Source: Streptomyces rugosispiralis
GTDB lineage: Bacteria > Actinomycetota > Actinomycetes > Streptomycetales > Streptomycetaceae
NCBI RefSeq assembly: GCF_024505145.1
Contig: NZ_JANIAA010000038.1
Coordinates: forward strand, 1 to 64,000
Length of the DNA stretch: 64,000 bases
Direction: 5' to 3'
Position numbers and translations under genes: made by a program. A model generated the notes under the pieces. It ran no database searches, had not been told where the DNA came from, and saw only the letters and a program-made list of their open reading frames with translations. Of this stretch, positions 33,074 to 40,937 are shown piece after piece (position 1 is the stretch's first letter; each line of letters opens with the position of its first letter).

Positions 33074-34161
33074 GGGCAACGCACCCCGTCGGCGGTGAAG
33101 TAGTGCAGATCGGACCGCCGCACGTGCAGCGCGATCTCCCCGTCCGGCCGGGTGTCCGCAGGTACCCGCATCCGGGCGCGCCGGCCGCCGATGTCGAGGT
33201 GGACGAGGCGGTCGCGTCCGCGCAGTTCGGCCATGAGGACCTGGCCGCGCAGATCGATGTCGTCCCCGTCCCCCGTGCCGATCCTCAGATGGTCCGTCCG
33301 GCAGCCGACGGTGGCGGCACCGGGGGCCGATCCTGCTGCGAACGGGCCTTCGGCGTCGAAGGTGTTCATCCCGTCGAGGAAGGTGGCCACGAAGGTCGTC
33401 GCCGGGGTCCGGTAGACATCCTCGGGAGGCCCGGCCTGTTCGATGCGGCCCGCGCGCATGACGACCAGCTGGTCGGCGAGGGCCAAGGCCTCGACCTGAT
33501 CGTGCGTGACGAACACGACCGTCATGCCCAGGCGCCGCTGCAACGTGACGAGTTCGGCGCGCATGGTGTCCCGCAGGGCCGCGTCAAGGTTCGAGAAGGG
33601 CTCGTCCATGACCAGCACCGCGGGGTCGCGGACCAGGGCACGGCCGATGCCGACCCGCTGCCGCTGCCCACCGGACAGCTCGCTCGGTTTGCGGTCGAGC
33701 AGCCCGTCGAGACGCATCAGCTCGGCAGCCCGCAGAGCGCGTTCGCGGCGGGTCGCCCGGTCGACCCGCCGCATCCGCAGCGGGAACTCGATATTGCCCA
33801 GGACCGACTTGTTCGGGTAGAGGGCGTAGTTCTGGAAGGCCATCGCCACACCGCGGTCCTCGGCGGAGATGTCGGTGGCATCGACGTCGCCGATCTCGAT
33901 CCGGCCGGATGTGAGCGTCTCGAGACCGGCGATGCAGCGCAGCAAGGTCGTCTTGCCGCAGCCGCTCGGCCCGAGCAGCACCGTGATGGATCCGGCGGGC
34001 ACGGTGAGGTCGACATGGCTGAGGGCATCGGTCTCGGAGCGGTCGAACCGCTTGGTCGCCGTGTACACCCGCACCGCCGACGGTGTCGGCGCCGCGGTGT
34101 CTCCGGCGAGTGCCGGGGGCGCGGTCCGGCGGGTGGGCCGCGCCGGTGACTTCAACCGCAT
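33070..34161 (-). CDS. ABC-importer ATPase (MsmK/UgpC type)
   Basis: The start ATG 34161 lies 1 bp beyond the previous stop; a longer frame to 34257 would overlap that gene. The 363 residues include Walker A GPSGCGKTT, Q-loop MAFQNYALYPNKSVLGNIEF, signature LSGGQRQRVGI, Walker B VLVMDEPFSNLD and switch His in VFVTHDQVEA. A C-terminal regulatory TOBE domain (VGCRTDHLRIG and later strands) follows. In many Streptomyces CUT1 systems the ATPase is encoded elsewhere and shared. Having it here makes the importer self-sufficient. Confidence 0.93.
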   Translation of the reverse strand: MRLKSPARPTRRTAPPALAGDTAAPTPSAVRVYTATKRFDRSETDALSHVDLTVPAGSITVLLGPSGCGKTTLLRCIAGLETLTSGRIEIGDVDATDISAEDRGVAMAFQNYALYPNKSVLGNIEFPLRMRRVDRATRRERALRAAELMRLDGLLDRKPSELSGGQRQRVGIGRALVRDPAVLVMDEPFSNLDAALRDTMRAELVTLQRRLGMTVVFVTHDQVEALALADQLVVMRAGRIEQAGPPEDVYRTPATTFVATFLDGMNTFDAEGPFAAGSAPGAATVGCRTDHLRIGTGDGDDIDLRGQVLMAELRGRDRLVHLDIGGRRARMRVPADTRPDGEIALHVRRSDLHYFTADGVRCP

Positions 34162-34162
34162 G

Positions 34163-35203
34163 TCACGCACCGCCTTCCCACGGTCGGCCGAGTACGAAGA
34201 CGCAGTCCCCGAGGCCCGTGCGCGCGGGGATGCGCCGTGCGAGGACGACGCCGTCATGGGTGGACACCACCGGATCCGGTTCCCGCCACGGCGCGGTGGG
34301 GTAACGGATCAGCCCGACGACCTGACCGCGGTCGACCCGTTCGCCCAGCGACACCAGGGGCTCGAACAGGCCGCGTTCGGTGGAACCGGCGTAGATGTAC
34401 TCATGGGCCGGTGTCCGGTGCAGCATCGTCGTCGTGGCGGGCGGTTCGGTGGTGAGCGGCGTACGCAACAGGCCGATGTGATGCAGCAGCCGCAGCACAC
34501 CGTGCTCGGCGAGCCGGACCTCTTCGCGGCCGACCGACGCGCCGCCGCCCAGCTCCGTGGACAGATGGAACACGCCCGCGCGCCGGCAGGCGCCGATCAG
34601 CGCGGCGTCACCGCCCGTGGAATGGTCGATGATCATCGAGGTGGGCATGCCGAACGCGCGCAGCATGTCCAGGGAGCGGGCGAACCTGTCCGGGTCGTCC
34701 GACCGCGCTACGACGGCGACGGGGAGGTACTCGATGGATTTGCCACCCGAGTGCAGGTCGAAGGCGAACTGCACACGGGGCAGGATGTGGCTTTCGATGA
34801 AGTGGGCGATCATCTCCGTGGGCGGGCCGTCGGGCCGGCCCGGAAAATTGCGGTTCAGGTTGCCGCCGTCGAGCGGTGAGGTCCGCTGGTCCGCCGCCAC
34901 CGCGGGTGCGTTGGCCGCCGGCAGGATGATGACCTGGCCGGTGAGGTCGGCGGCACGCAGCCGCTGCAGCAGCCGCATTACCACCACTTGGCCCTCGTAC
35001 TCGTTGCCGTGGTTGCCGGCCATGAGCAGCACGGTGGGACCGTCGCCGTTGCGCAGCGACACGATCGGGATGCCCGTGTAGCCGTAGCCGGCGTCGCCGT
35101 CGGATGTGGTGTGCACGGCGAGCGGCAGCCGCAGATAGCCGCGCGCCTCGCCGTCGGAGTCCAGGTCGATGTCGGTGAAGATCCGGGTGGGTGCGGTGGT
35201 CAT
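34163..35203 (-). CDS. Zinc-dependent deacylase of the AstE/AspA (DoeB-like) family
   Basis: The 346-residue M14-like metallohydrolase has zinc ligands visible in MAGNHGNEYEG (His and Glu of the HxxE motif) and FAFDLHSGG (third His). The substrate-binding NLNRNFPG is also present, and the C-terminal barrel LGERVDRGQVVGLI completes the family layout. Relatives remove acyl groups from N-acetylated amino acids or diamines (succinylglutamate, N-acetylaspartate, N-acetyl-diaminobutyrate). With an importer, a dioxygenase and an aminotransferase beside it, it probably deacylates an imported amide. Its start overlaps the dioxygenase stop by 4 bp. Confidence 0.85.
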   Translation of the reverse strand: MTTAPTRIFTDIDLDSDGEARGYLRLPLAVHTTSDGDAGYGYTGIPIVSLRNGDGPTVLLMAGNHGNEYEGQVVVMRLLQRLRAADLTGQVIILPAANAPAVAADQRTSPLDGGNLNRNFPGRPDGPPTEMIAHFIESHILPRVQFAFDLHSGGKSIEYLPVAVVARSDDPDRFARSLDMLRAFGMPTSMIIDHSTGGDAALIGACRRAGVFHLSTELGGGASVGREEVRLAEHGVLRLLHHIGLLRTPLTTEPPATTTMLHRTPAHEYIYAGSTERGLFEPLVSLGERVDRGQVVGLIRYPTAPWREPDPVVSTHDGVVLARRIPARTGLGDCVFVLGRPWEGGA

Positions 35204-36042
35204 CGCTCGCTCCTCACCGAGCCGGACTGCGCGGCGATGGCCGCCTTGCGCCGCTCGGTCTCACCGACGACCTCGTCGTAGAAGGCGGACGCGGCCGGGT
35301 CGAAGTCGGTGCTCGGACGGGGTTCCGGGCGGAAGTGCCCGTAGCGGTCGGTGCCGCGGACCAGCGTGGCGCTGTCCTGGAAGCCGGTGGTCTGCCGGAC
35401 GTGGGCGGCGACGTACCGGATGGTGATCCCGCACCGCCGCACGTCCGATGTGTTCGGCAGGGAGCCGTGCACCAGCATCGTGTGATGCAGTGAGAACTCG
35501 CCCGGCTCCAGCTGGAGGTCGACGGCGGCCGCCTCATCGACGTCGACCTTGATCTCCTGGCCCCGGCTGGCCATGTTGTCGGCGGCGAACGTGTCCGTGT
35601 GCTGCAGCTGACCCCGGGTGTGGGTTCCGGGGACGACGCGCATGCAGCCGTTCTGCCGGTTGCTCGGCGTGAGCGCCACCCAGGCGGTGACGACGCTGGG
35701 CTCGGACAGCCCCCAGTAGGTGGCGTCCTGGTGCCAGGCGAGGAAACCCGGGTCGTGCGGTTTCTTATCGAAATGTCCGGTCGCCCAGGCCAGGATGTCG
35801 GGGCCGAGCACGTCCTCGACGGCGTCGAGGATCCGCGGCTCGCGCATGAGGTCGTTGAGCCACGTCATGAGGAGGTGGGGCTTGACCTTGGCGCGTGTCC
35901 ACAGGCCGGGATGGTCGGCCTCCAGCCGGTCCATCCGGTCGCGGTAGCCGGCCGCGACGTCGGCTTCGAAAGCGCGGATCGGGCATACGTAGCCGTCGGA
36001 CCGGTATCCGGCGACCTGTGTGTCGGTGAGTACCTTGGGCAT
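35200..36042 (-). CDS. Fe(II)/2-oxoglutarate dioxygenase, phytanoyl-CoA (PhyH) family
   Basis: The 280-residue protein has the jelly-roll motifs of the family: FLAWHQDATYWGL (His and Asp iron ligands), CMRVVPGTHTRG, and LHHTMLVHGSLPNTS (the final His ligand), with RYVAAHVR for 2-oxoglutarate. It is complete, unlike the broken relative at 55487. Members hydroxylate diverse small molecules, including 2-aminoethylphosphonate (PhnY) and ectoine. It is in one operon with the aminotransferase (20 bp upstream) and the deacylase (4-bp overlap). Confidence 0.9.
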   Translation of the reverse strand: MPKVLTDTQVAGYRSDGYVCPIRAFEADVAAGYRDRMDRLEADHPGLWTRAKVKPHLLMTWLNDLMREPRILDAVEDVLGPDILAWATGHFDKKPHDPGFLAWHQDATYWGLSEPSVVTAWVALTPSNRQNGCMRVVPGTHTRGQLQHTDTFAADNMASRGQEIKVDVDEAAAVDLQLEPGEFSLHHTMLVHGSLPNTSDVRRCGITIRYVAAHVRQTTGFQDSATLVRGTDRYGHFRPEPRPSTDFDPAASAFYDEVVGETERRKAAIAAQSGSVRSER

Positions 36043-36062
36043 CTTTCGGGTCTCCTTGACGA

Positions 36063-37205
36063 TCAGCGGTGGTAGGCGTTGCGGACGGCGGTGAGGCCGC
36101 GCTCCAGGGCGGCGCGGTCGGGAGGCGCGCCGATACCGAACCGGACCGCCTCGGGGGCGGTCCCGGTGCCGAAGTAGAAGGTGTCGCTGGTGCCGATGGA
36201 CGCGCCCGCGGCGAGCGCGTCGGCCGCGAGGTCCGCAGCGGTACGGCCCGGGGACAGGGGCAGCCAGACGTGCAGCGACTCGGGGGTCGTGCGCAGGTCG
36301 ATCCCTGCCAGCGCGTCCGCCACCAACTCGTGACGGGCGCGGATCTCCACCCGGACCGCGTCGATGATGGCGGTGGCCCCGTCGTCCTCGACGAGGCTGC
36401 TCATCACGGCGGCGTTGATCGGCGCGACCATCCAGTAGGTGCTGCGGACGCCGGGCCAGAACCGTGCCTTGGCGGACTCCTCGTCCGGCGCGACGACGTA
36501 GGCGACCTTCAGCCCGGCCGCGATGCTCTTGGCGGTGCCGAGCACGTACCAGGACAGCTCCGGCAGGTAGGCCGACAGCGGCGGGGGCGCGTCCGTGGGG
36601 AGGAGGCTGTAGATGTCGTCCTCGATCACGGACACGCCGTACCGGCGGCAGAGGTCGGCGATCGCGCGGCGGCGGTCGGCGCTCATGGTGACGGTGGTGG
36701 GGTTCTGCAACGTCGGCATGGTGTACAGGGCGGCGGGCCGTCGGGTTCGGCAGACCTGCTCGAACGCGTCCGGATCGATCCCCTCGCCGTCCATCGCCAC
36801 GGGAGCGACGTCGATGCCGAGGGTTTGGACGAAGGTGCGGATCGTCGGGTAGGTCAGTTCCTCGACGGCGAGCAGCCCGCCGCGGGGAACCAGTCCCGGG
36901 AGCAGTTGGATGAGGATGCTCTGGGTGCCGTTGGCCACGACGACACGCTCCGGGGTCGGCGTCGTTCCCAGGCGCTGGGCGGTGAACGCGGCACCGGCGG
37001 CCCGATCGCGGTCGGAGCCGCGGTACTGGTGGGCGCCGATCAGGCGGGACGGCGACCGCCGCGAGAGCGCGGAGTCGAGCGCCGCACCGTACCGTGCGTC
37101 GAACACCTCCGGTACGTCGGGGGGCAGGTTGCCGCTCATGAAGACGGGGCTCTCACGGCGGCGCAGGTCGTCGGGGTTGTGGTCGCAGGCGATGAGTGAG
37201 GTCAT
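36063..37205 (-). CDS. PLP-dependent aminotransferase (fold type I)
   Basis: The start at ATG 37205 follows AAGGAAG. The 380-residue protein resembles the aminotransferase half of MocR-type proteins but has no HTH. PLP contacts are visible as GTQSILIQLLPGLV (phosphate cup), LYTMPTLQNPTTVTM (Asn and Pro stacking), SVIEDDIY (Asp to the pyridine N) and VLGTAKSIAAGLKVAYVV with the Schiff-base Lys. The substrate-binding Arg is probably in AVRFGIGAP. It would transfer the amino group of the imported compound or its breakdown product. It lies downstream of the phosphodiesterase gene by 180 bp. Confidence 0.9.
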   Translation of the reverse strand: MTSLIACDHNPDDLRRRESPVFMSGNLPPDVPEVFDARYGAALDSALSRRSPSRLIGAHQYRGSDRDRAAGAAFTAQRLGTTPTPERVVVANGTQSILIQLLPGLVPRGGLLAVEELTYPTIRTFVQTLGIDVAPVAMDGEGIDPDAFEQVCRTRRPAALYTMPTLQNPTTVTMSADRRRAIADLCRRYGVSVIEDDIYSLLPTDAPPPLSAYLPELSWYVLGTAKSIAAGLKVAYVVAPDEESAKARFWPGVRSTYWMVAPINAAVMSSLVEDDGATAIIDAVRVEIRARHELVADALAGIDLRTTPESLHVWLPLSPGRTAADLAADALAAGASIGTSDTFYFGTGTAPEAVRFGIGAPPDRAALERGLTAVRNAYHR

Positions 37206-37385
37206 GAGGGGCTGCTTCCTTGAGATGGGTAACCCGGGCGATGGAGGGATCGGTGAGCCACCGGAAGGAGACCGGGGCGGGCGCGGCCCGCGACAACGGC
37301 CTGACGAGTGCGCGGTGCGCGCGGATGATGGCCGTACCGGCGGTTTCGGAAACCAGGGTTGCTGGTGCGGGGGCGGCCTGGTGGG

Positions 37386-38912
37386 TCAGTCGTCCCAGTC
37401 GTTGTCGCCCTGCCGCCCGAAGGCGGCCGGTTCGGCGAGGCCCTGCCGCGCGGGATCGCGGTGCTCGGGCGGCGTCCGATGGCCCGACACGCCGCCCACC
37501 AGGTAGGAATGGCTCCCGGTCCGGCGCACGCTGACGGACGCGTCGCCGCGCCGGATCGTCCGTTCTTCCACGAGAAGTTCGGGGCCGTCGGTGACATCGC
37601 GCAGCGACTCGGTCAGCACACGGCCGTCGACGTCGTCGAGCGGTGCTCCGGTGACGAGCGTATACGCGGTGGCGGCGATGTCGGCCGGGCCCGCGGGTTC
37701 GGCGCGCCGGGTGCGGGGCTTGAAGGCCGGCCCATGCAGGATCAGCGGAATGCGCATGTCAGCCGGGTGGACCGTGCCGTGCACACCGCTGTACGGCCGG
37801 GTTCCGGAGGCCCGTGCGTGCAGAGCACGGGCCGGCGGGTCCGCGGGCTCGCGCTGGTCGGTCGGTTCGGTGCGCATGGTGATGATCAGGTCTGGCGTGA
37901 ATGGCGAGTCTCCGGTCACGACCAGCGACAGCGGGAACGCGTCATCGGGGCAATGGGCGTCCGCGCAGAAAACGAGTCCCGCCCAGGGCTCTTGGACGAT
38001 CCGGGCCGCGATGTCGGCCCGCAGACGGGGTGCCGTGCCGGGCTCGAAGTAGCCGAAGACGGCGCCGCTGTTGAACGTGGGCACGAATCCGTTCGGAGGC
38101 AGACCCGCGCGTTCGGCGATCCTGTCCAGCGTCTCGGTCAGCTCCAGCGACTCGATCGTCTCGCAGAAGCCATGGTCGGCCGTGAGGATCAGATTGCACT
38201 CCCGTCCCGTGTCGAGCACGGCGGTGTGCAAGGTGCGTACGGCCCGGTCGGTTCGTCGGATCGCCTCAATGCTGGCCGTCGAGGTCAATCCGGTGGCGTG
38301 GTGGGCGGTGTCGGGCTGCCCGGACCAGAAGATCAGCAGGTCGGGAGCGCGCGTCGTGATCGAGACCACCCCTGCGGCGACCGCCCATTCCAGCGCCTCG
38401 TCGTCGGATGCGGGGCGCGGTCCCAAGCCCTCGATCGCGGCCCTGACGTCGGAGGGAACGGAACGGTGGACCTCGTGCTCCGGACCGACCGAGGCGATCC
38501 TGGCTCCGTGTCCGGCGTCGCTGCCGGGATTGAGCAGGTAGGTGCAACCGGCCGAGCCGTTGCCGACGACCATGGTGCTGCGGCCGGAGGCGCTGAGCCG
38601 CTCCGCGACGGACATCTGCGGCATGGCCCCGGCGTCACGCAATCGGCGCACGTCATCGGCGACTGCCGTGTCCAGATGGCCCAGCTCGGGATGCCACACC
38701 CGATTTCCGAAGACCCCCGTACGCCCGGGGTGGCATCCCGTCGCCAGTGTCGCGGCGTTGGTACGGGTCAGCGCGGGGAAGGCAGCCACGGCGTGGTCGT
38801 AGGAGCAGCCCTCGTCGGCCAATCGCGACAGGAACGGGGCGGTGGAGGCGCTCAGAGCGGCCGGCCGAAGGCCGTCGATGACCGCGATCAGGGTGAGTGG
38901 TGTGTCAGGAAT
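37386..38912 (-). CDS. Alkaline-phosphatase-superfamily phosphodiesterase, probable ATT start
   Basis: The first ATG in frame (38822) would remove the strand LIAVIDGLRPAAL, whose Asp is the first metal ligand of this superfamily. The open frame continues upstream with no ATG, GTG or TTG. AAGGAG (38919-38924) sits 6 bases before ATT 38912, so ATT is the likely start (508 residues). Further motifs are FPALTRTNAATLATG (nucleophile Thr), HPGRTGVFGN, SGQPDTAHHATG (Asp and His ligands), ILTADHGF (Asp-His) and GVHGTVHPADMRIPLILHG (late His). Relatives are nucleotide pyrophosphatase/phosphodiesterases and phosphonoacetate hydrolase. There is no signal peptide. It is divergent from the RpiR regulator and is the first gene of the leftward run. 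Confidence 0.87.
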   Translation of the reverse strand: MPDTPLTLIAVIDGLRPAALSASTAPFLSRLADEGCSYDHAVAAFPALTRTNAATLATGCHPGRTGVFGNRVWHPELGHLDTAVADDVRRLRDAGAMPQMSVAERLSASGRSTMVVGNGSAGCTYLLNPGSDAGHGARIASVGPEHEVHRSVPSDVRAAIEGLGPRPASDDEALEWAVAAGVVSITTRAPDLLIFWSGQPDTAHHATGLTSTASIEAIRRTDRAVRTLHTAVLDTGRECNLILTADHGFCETIESLELTETLDRIAERAGLPPNGFVPTFNSGAVFGYFEPGTAPRLRADIAARIVQEPWAGLVFCADAHCPDDAFPLSLVVTGDSPFTPDLIITMRTEPTDQREPADPPARALHARASGTRPYSGVHGTVHPADMRIPLILHGPAFKPRTRRAEPAGPADIAATAYTLVTGAPLDDVDGRVLTESLRDVTDGPELLVEERTIRRGDASVSVRRTGSHSYLVGGVSGHRTPPEHRDPARQGLAEPAAFGRQGDNDWDD

Positions 38913-39060
38913 GGTTGTCTCCTTCCTCGGGGGCCACTGCGGGGCACGCCGCGCCGTGTGGCCGACCAGTTCAGCGGCCGGTGCAACTGCTGCCGGCCTG
39001 TACTGGCGGTGTCAGGCTCAGAGACGGGGATGGCGTGGGAACCAAGCCGGAGTTACCGAA

Positions 39061-39082
39061 GGATGAACTATCCAGTTCATCC
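39061..39082. promoter_or_regulatory. Perfect 9-4-9 palindrome between divergent operons
   Basis: GGATGAACT (39061-39069), ATCC, AGTTCATCC (39074-39082) is an exact inverted repeat in the 257-bp space between the phosphodiesterase and RpiR genes. A weaker relative, GGATGGAATATCC, follows at 39092-39104. It is the probable operator of the RpiR-type regulator. Confidence 0.7.
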
Positions 39083-39169
39083 ATAAGCCTGGGATGGAAT
39101 ATCCGAGTCGTGCTAGCCTCCTGCCCGCATCGACAGTCGAATTGTGTTCACACGGCGAAATGAGGTCCC

Positions 39170-40054
39170 GTGGTTGCAGCCAAGTCGTCCCTGGTCAGCG
39201 GCGAGTTCGTCACCCGTGCTCAAACGGCGCTGCCCAACCTGGGCGCCACAGACAAGCGGGTCATCGAGCTGATCCTCGGTGACCCCGAAGCGGTCGTGCG
39301 CGGCTCGGTGACCGAGCTGGCCCAGCGGGCCGGCGTCGCGCAGTCGTCCGCGGTCCGTGCCTGCCAGCGCATCGGGTACCGGGGCTACCAGGACGTCAAG
39401 CTCGCCATCACACGCGATCTCGCCCAGCGGGACGAGCAGGAGCAGGAACTCGCCCACGAAGAGGAAATCGACAGCCGGACCTCGGCCGGCGAGATCCTGG
39501 ACCGCATCCTGCGCCGCAGCGGCCGGGCCCTGGTCGACGCGGCACAGAGCGTCGACCCCGAACTGCTGTCCCTCACCATCGACCGCATAGCGGTGGCCGG
39601 CCGCGTCCTCGTCATCGGGAACGGCACCTCCACCGCGCCGGCCCACGACGCCGCCTACCGGTTGTCCGCGCTCGGCCTCGTGACGACGTGCCCCGCCGAT
39701 GTGATGGCCCAGCATCTCGCGGCACGGCATCTCGACGACTCCTGTGTGTGCCTGGTCATCAGCCACACCGGCGCCAGCCGCGAGTCGCTGCTGGCCGCCG
39801 AGGCGGCGCGGGCGGCAGGCGCCTTCGTCGTCGCCATCACCAGCTACACCAAGTCGCCGCTGACCCGTGTCGCGGACGCCGCGCTGATCGCGGGAGGACC
39901 CGAGTACGGCTTCCGACTCGAAGCCATGGCAAGCCGCCTCGCCCACCTGGGGATCGTCGACGCACTCTTCGTCGGCATCGCGGTCCGCCGTCCCAAAGCA
40001 TCGACCAAAGCGCTCGACGTGATGGCCGATATCACGATCGAACACTCCCTGTAG
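39170..40054 (+). CDS. MurR/RpiR-family regulator (HTH plus SIS domain)
   Basis: The start is GTG 39170. The 294-residue protein has an N-terminal HTH_6: TDKRVIELILGDPEAVVRGS followed by VTELAQRAGVAQSSAVRACQ (residues about 25-70). A SIS (phospho-sugar isomerase) domain follows at about 125-265: VLVIGNGTSTAPAHDAAYRL, then SVCLVISHTG-like CVCLVISHTGASRESL and ITSYTKSPLTRVADAAL. SIS domains of this family bind phosphorylated ligands, which fits control of a phosphoester or phosphonate catabolic operon. It is divergent from the phosphodiesterase operon with a palindrome between them. Confidence 0.9.
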   Translation: MVAAKSSLVSGEFVTRAQTALPNLGATDKRVIELILGDPEAVVRGSVTELAQRAGVAQSSAVRACQRIGYRGYQDVKLAITRDLAQRDEQEQELAHEEEIDSRTSAGEILDRILRRSGRALVDAAQSVDPELLSLTIDRIAVAGRVLVIGNGTSTAPAHDAAYRLSALGLVTTCPADVMAQHLAARHLDDSCVCLVISHTGASRESLLAAEAARAAGAFVVAITSYTKSPLTRVADAALIAGGPEYGFRLEAMASRLAHLGIVDALFVGIAVRRPKASTKALDVMADITIEHSL

Positions 40055-40067
40055 AAGGAACAGACCT

Positions 40068-40290
40068 GTGCCCCACCACGACAGCCCCCCGAGCGATGGA
40101 CCTGGCCGTACTCGACATGGCCGGTACCACCATCGCGCACAACATCGCGCACAACGGCACCGTCGAACGGGCCATGGACGAGGCCCTGTCCCTCGCCGGC
40201 CGTCCGCCGCGGTCGAAAGACACGCCGGGGCCGGTATTGAGACGCTGGTCCCGCCGCCGTCACTTACCACCGCGAGCGACGGCGTCGAGA
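40068..40290 (+). pseudogene. Phosphonatase-like HAD hydrolase, truncated
   Basis: The frame ACCACGACAGCC... reads TTTAPRAMDLAVLDMAGTTI, then AHNGTVERAMDEALSLAGRP before homology ends near 40250. DLAVLDMAGTTI is HAD motif I (nucleophile Asp, second Asp replaced by Ala) in the form typical of PhnX-like phosphonatase-like hydrolases. Only about 55 of the expected 220 residues remain. At the start, GTGCCCC appears to have one C too many, so the GTG after AGAAGGAA is out of frame; ATG 40096 is the next in-frame start. It directly follows the RpiR gene (13 bp) and was once part of its operon. Confidence 0.65.
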
Positions 40291-40330
40291 GTCGAGGCGG
40301 ATACGGGTGGAGCGGTAGCGGGTCGGTCAC

Positions 40331-40762
40331 TCAAAGCCCAGCCCCGCGCATCCGACGCACACCCAACGCGCACACCCCGCAGACCGCGCCCCACACCCCA
40401 TTGACCAGGAACAACGGCAGGATGGCCGGCGGGTGCGCGAGGGGACCCCGCAAGTCACCTTCGAGGAGGGGAGACAGAATGCCGCTGAGAACCAACGCGG
40501 CCAGCGCGTAGGCCACTCCGGCGGCCACCGGCGTGAGCAACGGCTCACGCACCCGGCTGAGCCCCACCGCGAGGATCCAGGTCAGGCTGATGAACGCGGT
40601 GAGCAGCAGCGGTGTAAGCGGTTTGCCGAGTGCCTCGGACAGTCCGGTGACCGAGAACAGCGGCCGGACCAGCGCGACGGCGGTCAGCAGCGCCACCAGC
40701 GGCCGGTTCAGGCGACGCAGGCGTACGGACAGGGGCAGGCTGGGGGCGGGGTCGGTGCTCAT
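40331..40762 (-). CDS. Small integral membrane protein
   Basis: The 143-residue protein starts at ATG 40762 and has four hydrophobic segments (LVALLTAVALVRPLFSVTGL, LLLTAFISLTWILAVGL, PVAAGVAYALAALVLSGIL, ILPLFLVNGVWGAVCGVCAL). It has no known domain. It is divergent from the sensor kinase gene, with 175 bp between starts, a position in which such small membrane proteins are often co-regulated with the two-component system. Function is unknown. Confidence 0.75.
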   Translation of the reverse strand: MSTDPAPSLPLSVRLRRLNRPLVALLTAVALVRPLFSVTGLSEALGKPLTPLLLTAFISLTWILAVGLSRVREPLLTPVAAGVAYALAALVLSGILSPLLEGDLRGPLAHPPAILPLFLVNGVWGAVCGVCALGVRRMRGAGL

Positions 40763-40937
40763 GGCCCCAGCGTCGGTGGTCGACGGACACGGGGGCGTCG
40801 TACCGGGGCCGACAGGTGCCGTACCCCAGCGGTTGACGTGCCCTGCGCCCCGTTACACCAGGAGTTGCGGGTGGACGTCGGGTTCCTCCGCCGCGCGGAG
40901 GACTGCGCGGTGCGGGCGGTCTGTTTACGCTGGCGGC

